A DNA stretch of 64,000 nt from Spinacia oleracea (Eukaryota > Streptophyta > Magnoliopsida > Caryophyllales > Amaranthaceae). Made by a program: the position numbers and the translations under genes. The notes under the pieces are model-generated. The model was not told the origin of the DNA. It searched no databases and saw only the letters and a list, made by a program, of their open reading frames with translations. This document shows positions 35,104 to 46,660 of this stretch, piece after piece (the first letter of the stretch is position 1; each line of letters starts with the position of its first letter). The stretch is taken from assembly GCF_020520425.1 (NCBI RefSeq), contig NC_079491.1:20885449-20949448 (forward strand). The letters are read 5' to 3'.

Positions 35104-35188
<85 letters not shown>
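35104..35188 (+). repeat. (TA)n microsatellite, about 42 units
   Basis: Uninterrupted TA repeat that has replaced the AATACAATATATTTATAACA end of the element 1 LTR. Read in other frames it gives a meaningless isoleucine-tyrosine run. Confidence 0.97.
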
Positions 35189-35191
<3 letters not shown>

Positions 35192-36101
35192 GGGAGTTTT
35201 TTGGAGAATATTTAGAGCGTCCACGTAGGATTTCCATGTCATCACATATAATTAACTAATATTCTAGGTTTATTAAAAAAAAAATTAGAGTCTTGCCTTG
35301 ATTAAATTGGTAGATTTGATAAAGATAGATTCCAATAAATATTTATCCTATTTCTCTTCTACTTTTTGTATATATGTACATATAAGAGGGAACCGTTTTT
35401 GGATGAATCATGTAGTTGAATTATCGTATGTGAGATGTATATAACATTTTAAGGATGTTTAACGATAATTGCTTATGCAGGTTAATTAGGTCATTTGCGA
35501 TAGAAGCTGAGGTTCATGCATGACTTCTTAAAAATAGAAGCATAATAAGCTATAGGCCTATGGTGTTCAAACTAATTCCATGTGGGAGGTATCCTCCATT
35601 TATATACTACAGAGTACGTATCTCTTTATCATTCCTTTATAGATACTATGAAGTATTTCTTCATGTATACTAATGATGCTTTATCTTTTATTTTCTACTT
35701 CGTAAGATCCAAACTTTAGCGAGACTGTTGGTTTAAAAGAATTTGCACATCCTTCCGCGGACCCCTTCTCCACCATTGGCACTATCGGTCCAAAGTTAAA
35801 TGTTATTATATGTTTTTTTTTTCAAGAAAGCCCATTGTTCTACACTTTTTTGAGATCGAGCAATTACTCAACGCATGTTCAAGATTCATCAAGAGAGTAG
35901 AAAGATTCTTTATTAACTACTTCGTACTTACTAAGCATATTGAGTTGGGATTTGGGAGGAGTCCAATATGATGCGGCAGATCTTTATGGGTACGTGTGAT
36001 ATGCGTGCAAAGTCTTAGCAACTTATTGGGCCCGGGCCGGATGGTGTTAAAGTCTGATTAACTACATTGTTTACGATAAGTAATGATAAATGAATCAAGC
36101 A
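35189..36101. other. Intergenic, no gene seen
   Basis: AT-rich sequence without convincing frames or recognisable repeats. Confidence 0.5.
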
Positions 36102-36184
36102 ATTGTGTCCAAAGTAAACACTCAGTCGAAAAATTTAGAAATGTAACTTTAATTTTAAATCCCTAAACATTGAGTTATCTTTAA

Positions 36185-37685
36185 CGGAAATTTCATGAAA
36201 TGCCCTCGAGTTTTGCCATAATTCACCAAACGCCCATCAAGTTTCAATAATTCATAAAATACCCCTCACAATTCGTACAAATACCCAACATACCCTTACT
36301 AATAACGGGCCGTTAGTCCGCCGTTAGCCAAGTTTCCAATTCACCCAAATGCCCCTATTCTGAAACTTATTTCACCAAATGCCCCTAGTAGGAAACTTAT
36401 TTTACCAAATGCCCCAAATTTAAATATAGTTATTCTGATGTTCCGACAACTAGTTTTTGTGTTTGAAAAGTGGTTCTTGGTCATGGTTGGCTATAAAAAC
36501 CCCTTTGCTGAATGGTTCTTGTATTTTAGATGTTATTTTACTTTACTTTGCTAATTTCATAAGATTTGTGTCATGAGTTTTCTTTCAAAATCATCTTCCA
36601 CACCCAATGAGTCCACATATATTAGGGTACCTAACAAATTTTTTTATTGTGGTAGGAATGGAGGTTGAAGTGGTGTTCCACAAGCTCTTCTGGATAGCTG
36701 TTAATGCTTTTTGGGGTAGTTTTTTGCACATCTGTTTTGATCTTGCACATATTCATTGAGTAGAAAATAACATTAAATGTAGTTGGTGCAAAGATGTTTT
36801 GTAAGTGAAGCTAAAAACAGAAATGCTTCCCAGTTTGGTATTTTGTGCAGATTATGCAACATCAATTATTTATGAAATGTGAATTTGTTTCTCATTACTT
36901 GTGTTTACTTCATGATTACAAACAGTAAAATTACAAACATCAATATCCCCATTTGTAGTACAACTTTGACTACTTTTTGTTGTTGTTTTAGCTTCTTCTT
37001 CATTTGCTTCAATTCTTCTTGCATCTTACTGTTTCGCCTGTTTTCAATACTTTCTCCTTCGCCTAAGCTTCCCCCGCATTGTCCTTCGTGTTGTTGCCCC
37101 TTGTTTTTTTGCTCAACTACTCCCTTTCACCATCTCAGATTGTTTCAAGGATCACACTTGTAGTACAACCTTTGTGGATTGAGTGTTGTATCAAAGCTTC
37201 GAATGACAAATTTCCTACCACAATAACAAAAATTGGTAGGTACTCTAGTATATGTGGACTCATTGGGTTTGGATGATGATTTTGAAAGAAAACTCATGAC
37301 AAAAATCTTATGAAATTAGCAAAGCAAATCAAAATAACATCTAACTTACAAGAACCATTCAGCAAAGGGGCTTTTATAGTCAACCGTGACCAATAGCTAC
37401 CTTTCAAATACAAAAACTAGTCGCTGAAACATCAAAATAGCTATACTTAAGTTTGGGGCATTTGGTGAAATAAGTTTCACAATAGGGGCATTTGGTGAAA
37501 TAAGTTTCAGAATAGGGGCATTTGGGTGAATAGAAAACTTGGCTAACGGCAGACTAACGGTCCGTTATTAGTAAGGGTATGTTGGGTATTTGTCCGAATT
37601 GTGAGGGGTATTTTATGAATTATTGAAACTTGATGGGCGTTTGGTGAATTATGGAAAAACTCGAGGGCATTTCATGAAATATCCG
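36185..37685. mobile_element. Non-autonomous MULE with about 455-bp TIRs
   Basis: CGGAAATTTCATGAAATGCC at the left is mirrored at the right end, and the similarity continues inward to about 36640 and from about 37230. The perfect 9-bp target-site duplication TATCTTTAA lies at 36176-36184 and 37686-37694. Length 1501 bp. The unique middle carries a GRF-type zinc-finger gene remnant on the minus strand. Confidence 0.93.
36890..37250 (-). pseudogene. GRF-type zinc finger / coiled-coil / membrane-anchor gene remnant
   Basis: One minus-strand frame reads TTLNPQRLYYKCDP then, after stops, LRW.KGV, resembling the GRF zinc-finger core (NPGRRF..C....FFkW). Further on it reads a coiled coil (MQEELKQMKKKLKQQQK) and a hydrophobic segment (MGILMFVILLFVIM). 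That order is common in plant GRF proteins found inside transposons. The conserved tryptophan codons after DP and RW are now TGA. It is not functional. Confidence 0.5.
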
Positions 37686-38438
37686 TATCTTTAAATTGGT
37701 GAATGAAAATTAATTAAAATTTGCCTATTTCCACAATTTCTACAAAGCTATTTTTTTTTTGGGTCTAATGAATCCTCATTACTATAAATACTTAACTAAT
37801 ATTATTCAGATTTTAAAAATAGAAATAGATAAATAAGTACCAGATAAAATATATAATAAGAGATAAATTTTGCTAGGAATAAAAAAAGATAGATAAGTAA
37901 TAATTAATTAAAAGATAATAATAGAAAAAGATACAATAAGATAAAATTTGAAACAAAAAGAGTTACGTGAGGGATAGATCTTTCTAAGTATTTTATTTTA
38001 AAAAAAAAAACACTTTGAGTTTTTATAAACTTAATAATGAGATATTTGATAAAATGGTTTGGAGAGAGTAGTTTTATATTGATTCTAAATTCTATGGGAT
38101 ATAGATTTCGTAGAGCCATAAAATGAAAACTTATGATTAAAACTTTGAACATGGTATGATGAAAGATAAATTTTAAATGTAAAGTCATGTAGTGACAATA
38201 GCTGGATTATTACCTTTTTTAATTTGATATTTTATAAATATAAAAACTAAAACCAATAAAATTTATTAAATGACAAGTTTAAACATCAATTTATCAAAAA
38301 AAAAAAAAATTCTAATTTTTCGGCCGGGTATTTACTTTGGACACAATAGGGATTCATATATATACCAACCAAATACTTATTCTATCATAATATTTCCTAA
38401 GATAATTCTAACGTAATATATTCCTAATATTCTACACC

Positions 38439-38593
38439 TGTTATAAAATTAGGGAGAAAGGGAGAGAGGGGAAGAGAGAAACAAGCAGTTATGATCTTAT
38501 TCCCATCAATATAATATGTACATAAACATGTATTATATAGGATAAGGATGCTAGGGGTATAATGGGCATCCACAATACAATACATTTATAACA
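38439..38593 (-). repeat. 3' LTR of element 2
   Basis: TGTTATAAAATTAGGG to CATTTATAACA; paired with 42526-42680. Confidence 0.93.
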
Positions 38594-41500
38594 CTCCCCC
38601 TTGGATGTCCATTATCTAAAATAATACAATGACCCTGTAATATACATGGAATGATGCCTCATTAAAAACCTTACTAAGAAAACCCTGTGGGATAAAAACT
38701 TAGTGAAGGAAAAGAGTACAACACTCATCATAATACGCTTGGGATGTTGCCTCGTTAAAAACCTTACCAGGAAAACCCAATGGGACAAAACCATGGTTAA
38801 GGGAAAAAGAGTGCAACGCGTATTTTCTCCCCCTGATGAATACATCACTTGAGATCTTCCAATTCAATGAATCTAATATTGTTGATAACTTTTCAAATGT
38901 AGCAACATAAAGCTCCTTGGAAATCGATTCTCTACAATTTGAGTTGAATTTTCAAACGTTCACTTGTATGCACTAGGTGAGTATTTATATCACCAGACTT
39001 TTGACAATAATACCTGAAATAAATATATTTTCTTGTACATAATATTACAAAATGTATCCTTAAATATTGGACATATATAAACCTTCTTTCTGGAGGTCAT
39101 AAGTAGTAGTAATCATCAATGTTGATCAAAATTTCTCCAGTCGTACTTTCATGACAATATATGATAAATTATAATATCACTGTCCAACTTAGGGTATAAT
39201 ATAATTTATGGTTCTTCTAGACCATAAAATAAAACTCAATGTAAGCTCTTATCTTAAAATTTTGAATCAACTCATATTTGTACAAGAATTCTTCCGTGAA
39301 TAAACTAATATGTATATTTCATAATTCTCAAGTAATCAAACTACTGGTTGAGACGACATTTCAAAACCACTCTTCAAGAGTTTAGATAATATTTTATCAA
39401 TGTTATGACATTCATATGTAAAACTTAAAGGGCTAGATGTTTAAGAACATCATGTATAAGTTATTCAGGAACTTTTCTTATTTGCATGATTCATAACATG
39501 TTATTAAATCAACATTATATATATATATATACTTCTTTCGCAACTATTCGCCCATTGGAGTAAGAAACTCCTCTTATAATATTCATAAAGTTGCAAATCT
39601 GTCATACCATTCTTTGGATGCATATTCATATACGACATCATAATATTTTTGAAACATGTAATATGAAATTATAACTGGATAATTCTACATCATACCATGA
39701 TAAAATATAAAACAAACTAAATGTATGATGAATGATGCATTTACCTATTAACTACACATGTATATGAATGCAAGACTCAAATGCAAAACACTGTACAGTG
39801 TGGATATTTCAAATCCATAACTTGTTGGACTTCAGGTCCATGAGCTCATTTGATCATTATAATGATGTCTACATCAAAATAGACATAGATTTACAATTCC
39901 CTATTCAATCCCTTATTTCTCGCATATGCATTATATTTCGGTTCCATCATATACCGGTATCACCAAAATCCTTCAACATATATTGTGCATGCTATTCATT
40001 AGTGATATCTGAATACTTATTCAATAGGTACCATTCACCTTTTCTCATGGGCCATCTGTTATAGTTCATATATCTATACCACTTCAAGGGTATTTCATAC
40101 ATTATATAATAGTATTTTCTTTCTTTTCAAAAATATTATCAACTGCATAATCTTGCCTTTTCATATAAATAATCTATAATTCATCATTATGTTGGAACCG
40201 TATATATAATCTACACTTCAGGTGCAGAGATTTAAATAAATATTGGCAAGATAATTATAGTAACATCGAGCACTATGACCATTATACACATTTATGCATC
40301 TGAACATGTAACAATTTCACATAATCAAGTCATAGATATTTATGTCCAAACATATTTCGAGGACATACAATTGGCCCACTTACTCGTATGGGGATCAATA
40401 TATTATCTTTCAATTTTGCCAACTTATTCTAGCTCGTCTCCCCCTAAGTTGGGAAAATATTTTCAATATATTATGGGGCATAAAATCTTTCACCAACTAA
40501 TAATACACTTTTCAATGTGCATTTTAATAAATGTTTCATACTTTCGTTCTCTTCTGGAGATTAACATTGATTATGGGGAGTAGATGCAATATGCAGTTGT
40601 ATTCTTTTCATATTTTCTCATTTCGTGCTGACATATGATTGCCCCAATCAAGAGATTTATGATACTTAAATCAATCACAAAACATTTGTAAACTTCTTGG
40701 TGATATTCAAGTCACCTACTATCATTCTGGTGAACTTCGGGCCACTTACTATCATAGTGAACTTCCAATCACCTATAATATCAATATACAAGTTTTCAAA
40801 GTAATTAATATCTCTTGTATTTATTTTCTCAATCGATTCATTATAACTATTCGATTGAAATACAACTCAACCTCATCATTATGTCTTGCCTTTGAATATA
40901 TACAACATATGAGGGAGTGTCAGCACATAAACTTTTATTAAACAAGAATTTTCAAATTCTCGTGACGGGTGTTCTTAGACCCGGATGGCCTTAGTTATCA
41001 TATCGTACGTATATAATATCATATTCAAATATTCCATTCGATAACTGCTGGTTATCTTCCCAAAGTGATCACTTTAATTATAAAATACTATAACTTGAAC
41101 GTATTGTGATGTGATATAACGACACAAACTGGTGTCTCATTTGTAATGGCAAGACAATTTAACAAAACTTATGGAAAGATAGCTTACACTCTTCTGGAGT
41201 ATTCATTGTAATTGTGGTACATATTAATTTCAATAAATATATTCATCTTTCTTCATCTTCAGGATGATATCAATATCATAAACTCATACTCGTGTTCATA
41301 ATTTATGAACAAAAATCTGTACCACATTTATCATCCATGTACCATTTTAATCCATATATCACTATTTTGTAAAGTTAAAAGCTATCTCCCCCTGATTTTT
41401 GCATATATTCTGTTCTTAACTATTGTGGGAGCTATTTTACCTACCCACTAAACATATCTCTTCATAATCTATTGTCATATATATGAGAGAAATTTGTTAG

Positions 41501-42525
41501 ACTTTTATAACATAATGACTAGTTATTTCCTCCATGAGAAGTGATCAAACAATCAACCATGTTCAAATGATTGTTCAAAACCAATTTCAGCAAATTCATA
41601 AACAACATTTGTCATAATATATAGAAAGCAACGTTAAGTGAGTATTATCAACAGAATCAAAATCACATCAACTTATCAGTTACAATCATCAAAGCAATCA
41701 ATACTATTACAATCCAAAAAAATAGGAATTACAATAAAAACTTTATATTGCCGCATGAAACAAAAATGTGAATGACGCATGATATTGCTTTTGAAGAGCA
41801 ATCAATACTTAACTTCAATGGCACAAAAAAAAATGAATGCCACAGTATAGTAACCGCATGAAAAAGAAAGGTTACTAAAATAACTGATATGGACCGCAGT
41901 GCATCAATTAATATTGCTACATTACCATACGCATTAAATGATCCCAAAAAAAAATTGCAAATCATACAAGATAGACTACATGCATATGCAATTATGCATA
42001 ACCGCTTCTTACATATTAGCGAAACTTTGTAAACACATAGATATTATTTGTAATTTCTAATTCCACACAAAGTGTAATATTGAAACATGATACTCGTATA
42101 TAGTACTGACACAAATTCATGGTGATAAATATACGATACTACGCATCATACTGACATAATACTACGCAAATATCACAAACTGACTAATTTTAACACACTA
42201 GTCACAATATATTAATTCATGTACATTGTATGAATTTATTTACTAACCATATAATAGATAATTAACAATAATTTGGAATTTGCGTACCTTTTGATTGTTG
42301 TTGAGATCTAATTCTAATTACCGCGTAGAACAATACATGTTATGAATAATACTGGTGATAATTCCCTTGCTTGTCGCTCACATTGTTATCTATCTCCCGT
42401 CGCAAGTAAAGTATACTTACATTATGTAGACAATTTCTTGTTTTTCGTTTGTAATTCTTGTTGTTATCTTTCTCCTTATTGAATCTCTTTGATTTCCGCA
42501 GCGGTTTGCAATGGTGCTGATAACG

Positions 42526-42680
42526 TGTTATAAAATTAGGGAGAAAGGGAGAGAGGGGAAGAGAGAAACAGGCAGTTATGATCTTATTCCCATCAATATA
42601 ATATGTACATATACATGTATTATATAGGATAAGGATGCTAGGGGTATAATGGGCATCCACAATACAATACATTTATAACA
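42526..42680 (-). repeat. 5' LTR of element 2
   Basis: Differs from 38439-38593 at two sites (AAACAGGCAG versus AAACAAGCAG; ACATATACATG versus ACATAAACATG). Confidence 0.93.
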
Positions 42681-42955
42681 ACACCATTTTTTTTAATTAA
42701 TTTTTTTAATGTTACGTTTAGCACATTATGAAAAGAAGAGAGGAGATGAAATGATAACAATATTGTTATACACAAGTTTCGATCCTAACCTACATTTATA
42801 CTCCAATTTGAAAAGGGGTCTATTTTAACTTTTTATTATAGATATACTTTATAAAACGCCTATTTATATACGATGATATAATATATATGACAAAATATGT
42901 ACAAAAATTGTCAACCTGTGCATCGCACGGACTTCAATACTAGTACAATATATTT
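42681..42955. other. Spacer between elements 2 and 3, with one transposon-like end
   Basis: No gene. Near 42915-42945 the minus strand reads CTAGTATTGAAGTCCGTGCG followed by ATGCACAGG, the same GTGCGATGCAC core as the repeats inside element 3 (43680 and 43760). Confidence 0.4.
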
Positions 42956-42960
42956 ATAAC

Positions 42961-43125
42961 TGTTATAAAATATATATTAGGATGGATGCCCATTATACCC
43001 TTACCCCTATATAATATATGTATGTGTATATATTATATATATGCCTATGGATATGGATGAATAAGATATAAATGACATACAGTTTCTCTCTTCCTCTCTC
43101 TCCCTTTCTCTCTACTTTTATAATA
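42961..43125 (+). repeat. 5' LTR of element 3
   Basis: TGTTATAAAATATATATTAG to TTTATAATA. The usual final CA is TA in both LTRs, so the change predates or was copied during insertion. Confidence 0.95.
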
Positions 43126-43671
43126 CGTTATCAGCACCATTGCTAATCGCCGATGGAAATCAAACGAAACCGCGCCTAAACAACAAAAAAATCCGAATAG
43201 AATCATCATCGTCAATGTAAGTTTTATAAATTATTTTACATGGGCATGTATAATATTTTTGGATTATTTTCTTAAATGTTAACCGTAATTGCTCCAATGT
43301 TATAAGTTGAACAATGTGATATGAAAATGTTTTAATTTAGATCTTTTGCATATACATGATTTATTCACGTATTATTCAGTTCTACTCCTATCAAATTGTG
43401 ATTTCCTCTTAGAGTCTGAGTGTTCCGAGTCCCTGAGTGTAATCCTTTATCTATTTAATATTATGCTATGTTATTATATTATGGTAAACCGCTCATGTCT
43501 TCCTTTTATATACTTCATAAAATTAATATAATACTTTGCAGTGTTGTTTTTGTTTTGTTATGATTTATGAACATGTTAATTAGTGCACTACTTCTGTGGA
43601 GTAATTCCGGTATAATATTTAAATGATGTTTCTGTTTGTCGTGTAATCAAGTTGTATTTTATTTTTAACTA

Positions 43672-44190
43672 GATTTTAGCCCGTGCGATGCACGGATTCT
43701 ATTAAATTGTTATTTTTGAATATAACTTCTATGTATATACCAATTTTATATATTATACTAGATTCTAGCCCGTGCGATGCACGAATTCTATTAAATTGTT
43801 ATGTTTAGCTTTATTTTGCATTGAATTTATTTTAGATTTATTTTTTAATTAAGAGAGTGTTTATTTTTGGATGAAATTGTATATCCATAATATTAATAAT
43901 TAATTAATAAAAATATCTACGTGACATTTAATTATTTATCTATGTGGCACTCGACTTTTTTAATTCAACATTAATTTTGAAATCTTATTTTTCATTGGCC
44001 GAAACCATTAGATTTATTTTAGATTTATTTTTTAATTTTTAGAGTGTTTGAGTTTGGATGGAGTTGTATATATTAGATATTAATTAATTAAAATATCTAC
44101 ATGGCACCTAATTAATTATCTACGTGGCAATCGATTTTTTTAATTCAAAAATAAATTAGAAATCTTATTTTTCATTGGCCGAAACCATTA
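43672..44190 (+). repeat. Internal tandem duplications in the leader of element 3
   Basis: A block starting ACTAGATTyTAGCCCGTGCG occurs at about 43676 and 43757. A second block of about 180 bp, ending CATTGGCCGAAACCATTA, occurs at about 43830-44009 and 44010-44190. The GCCCGTGCGATGCACG core is common at ends of plant DNA elements, so this is probably an inserted and then duplicated transposon fragment within the retroelement leader. Confidence 0.65.
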
Positions 44191-44585
44191 ATAATCCTGG
44201 GTGGCGCTCTAATATTTCAGCAAATATACCTCCTTTGTATATGTATATTAGATTATGTATATCGATACCACTTATGAAGATAATTAATTCAGTTATTTTA
44301 CTCTTTGATGAATGGATTGATATACGAAGGGATAGTTTTGATGACGTAATTCTGAAATTTTGAAATTACTTTTGTTTTTAATATTTATTCGGTAGTGGAC
44401 GCATGGTATTATGAAATTATTTTGTTTTAATTAAAGCATGCAAGGTATATAGGCATACTGTTTTTGTGATGTTATATTTTGTGATGGTATATACGTTTGT
44501 CTCATTGCGTATCATTCACCGGTTACAACTTGGTATGTATATGTTTACTTTTAATTTATACCATTGTTATTTTGTATAGTGAATT

Positions 44586-45605
44586 ATGTCGAACCTTGCA
44601 AAGCTTGAAATTGTGGCTCTTGATATTACTGGGAAAAACTATTTATCATGGGTGTTAGATGCTGAAATACACCTAGATGCTAAAGGGATTGGTGAAACAA
44701 TAAAAGAAGGAAATAAAGCAACATGTCAAGATAAAGCTAAAGCTATGATATTTCTTCGCCATCACCTTCACGAGGGGCTAAAAACTGAGTATATGACAGT
44801 TAAAGACCCACAAATCCTTTGGAGTAATCTAAAGGAAAGGTATGACCACTAGAAAACTGTGATATTGCCAAAAGCTCGTTATGATTGGTTGCATTTAAGA
44901 TTGCAAGATTTTAAATCTGTGAGTGAATATAACTCAGCCATGTTTAAAATTACTTCTCATCTGAAATTATGTGGAGAGAAAATTACTGATGCAGATATGT
45001 TAGAAAAAACATACTCCACTTTTCATGCAAACAATGTTGTCCTGCAGACACAGTATCGAGAAAAAGGTTTTAAAAAATATTCTGAATTAATATCTTGTCT
45101 TCTTGTGGCTGAACAAAATAATGAGCTGTTAATGAAAAATCATGAAGCACGCCCTACTGGCTCAACTCCATTCCCTGAAGCGAATGTGACATCCCATGAT
45201 GGGAAAGTATCAAAGAATAAAGACCATGCCAGCAGCAGTGCTCGTGGCCAATGGCGAGGCCGTGGGCGTGGACGTGGTTTTGGTGGCTATGGTAGAGGTC
45301 GTGGAGGTTATTACAAGAGCTCACATTCCCACCAGAAGTGGGACCGCAAAGATGGTAAAGGTGAGAAAGAAAAAAGTGACAATGTGACTAGTGTTTGTTA
45401 TCGTTGTGGAGGAAAAGGTCATTGGTCACGCGTATGTCGCACTCCAAAACACCTTGTTGACCTTTATCAATCATCATTGAAGAAGAAAGGAAAGAATGTT
45501 GAGACCAATCTTTTATTTGAAGATGGCGAAGGTGATTTTGAGTCTGGTGATACAACTCACCTAGAAGTTGCAGATTTCTTCACTTCCCCTGAAGGGAATA
45601 ATTAA
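44586..45605 (+). pseudogene. gag of LTR element 3, one in-frame stop
   Basis: 339 codons in one frame with a TAG at 44850-44852 (codon 89), where a CAG glutamine is likely. The first part is a Copia gag (UBN2-like, with YLSWVLDAEIHLDAKG). An RG-rich stretch lies at about codons 220-245, then a CX2CX4HX4C zinc knuckle (C271 to C284, CYRCGGKGHWSRVC). It ends SPEGNN then TAA. Gag would form the particle shell and bind RNA. In many Copia elements gag and pol share a frame; here they are separated. Confidence 0.9.
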
Positions 45606-45755
45606 GTTTTTAATATGTTGTGTTGGATTTGGTATAGAATTGTAGTATTTTAATTATGACATTATGTGTTTAAGTTATGAACTTTGTGATTGTATTATGA
45701 CTTTATATTTTGTGTATTTTCTAAGATATTGTATTACTTTGGGTGTTTTATTTTA

Positions 45756-46600
45756 CGGTTTTTCTAATGTGTGCCCATGGGCACACAATAGGATAACAAA
45801 TTCTATATATTTATTTTATTTTATGGAATATTTGACTCTTATAATAGATATTCACATTAAAATAGGAAATTATACATATTCTTCTATATTTAATTTCTCG
45901 ATGAGTTCCTCTTTTTCCTTTTTAGATTTTTTTTCTTCATTTCTTCAAGTGCAATTGCTCCCGCATTAACTCCATCCTCGTTGCAATGGTACTTCAAAAA
46001 AAACATCATTTCTTGAAAGTTTAAGAGTACAAATTATAGACTAATAACAGTGATATTTTTTTTTAAAAGTTAATTGTTCCATTCTTGATTTTTAGACTAC
46101 TGCAATTCTTGATTTTTTTTTAAAAAAAAATTAACTTTTTATTTTTACCACTGTTCTTCTCATTTGTGATAGTGTCTCAATGCTTTGCTTTCCTAATGGG
46201 TACCCCTTATTTACATCCCTTTGACATAGGTTTTTTTATTTTTTATTTCATCGTCGTTAAGATGAGTTGATGTATGAATAATGATAATTGTTTGTTAATA
46301 ATGGTATGAGAGAAAAAGATGATTGAATTTTTATTTTCATAAATCTTGGGAGGGCGAGGATTGAAAATAGTTAGCAAGCATATCCTAGGATTCCTAGCCT
46401 TTCATTATTTCTTTTAACAAAAATCTAGAAAAAAAGAGTACAGAAAGTAAATTGTGAAAGAAAAATTGGAAACCCATATATACTTCACTAATTTAATATA
46501 TACCTACTTATTAAATGAGAAGAAGGTTCTACAAAATAAAATAAATTATATAGAATTTGTTTTCTTATTGTGTGCCCATGGGCAGACGGTAGAAAAACCG
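45756..46600. mobile_element. Small non-autonomous MULE inserted between gag and pol
   Basis: CGGTTTTTCTAATGTGTGCC at the left is mirrored at the right (GGCAGACGGTAGAAAAACCG); the similarity extends about 50 bp inward. The perfect 9-bp target-site duplication TTTATTTTA lies at 45747-45755 and 46601-46609. The left arm holds an 18-bp perfect palindrome (GTGTGCCCATGGGCACAC, 45769-45786), imperfect at the right. Length 845 bp, no gene. Confidence 0.92.
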
Positions 46601-46660
46601 TTTATTTTATGATGGTTATTTTGGACATGTTTGATTTAGTGACATATACTTTTTATTTCC

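Larger units (their letters stand above)
26164..35110 (-). mobile_element. LTR element 1: old non-autonomous LTR retrotransposon with 155-bp LTRs, heavily nested
   Basis: LTRs at 26164-26318 and from 34964 to about 35103, TG..CA type (TGTTATAAAAGTAGGG to ATATATTTATAACA). On the minus strand the polypurine tract GGACATCCAAGGGGGAG directly precedes the 3' LTR at 26318, so the element reads right to left. The LTRs differ at a dozen or more places, so it is older than elements 2 and 3. The interior is colinear with element 2 and largely noncoding; one remnant (about 30783-30843, minus) matches the end of element 3 gag (NPEGNN), and a GGGGGAGATAAC motif near 30650 resembles the pol linker of element 3. 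It is interrupted by four later insertions, listed below. The right LTR runs into a TA microsatellite, so no target-site duplication can be read. Confidence 0.85.
36102..38347. mobile_element. TIR element hosting a nested MULE
   Basis: ATTGTGTCCAAAGTAAACAC at 36102-36121 continues about 20 bp further and is mirrored at 38310-38347 (GTATTTACTTTGGACACAAT) with a few changes. Removing the nested MULE leaves about 745 bp, noncoding. No target-site duplication could be assigned, so the superfamily is open. Confidence 0.6.
38439..42680 (-). mobile_element. LTR element 2: young non-autonomous LTR retrotransposon
   Basis: LTRs at 38439-38593 and 42526-42680 (155 bp each) differ at only two positions by eye. 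The perfect 5-bp target-site duplication ACACC lies at 38434-38438 and 42681-42685. The minus-strand polypurine tract (GGACATCCAAGGGGGAG) abuts 38593, and CGTTATCAGCACCATTGC lies just inside 42526. The interior of about 3.9 kb is colinear with element 1 but encodes no recognisable gag or pol apart from scraps near 41400-41600, so it must have been copied by proteins from a relative such as the element 3 family. Confidence 0.92.

Noticed and set aside
34943-35245. 100-codon frame with a long IYIYIY run
   Set aside because: Translation of the TA microsatellite and LTR.
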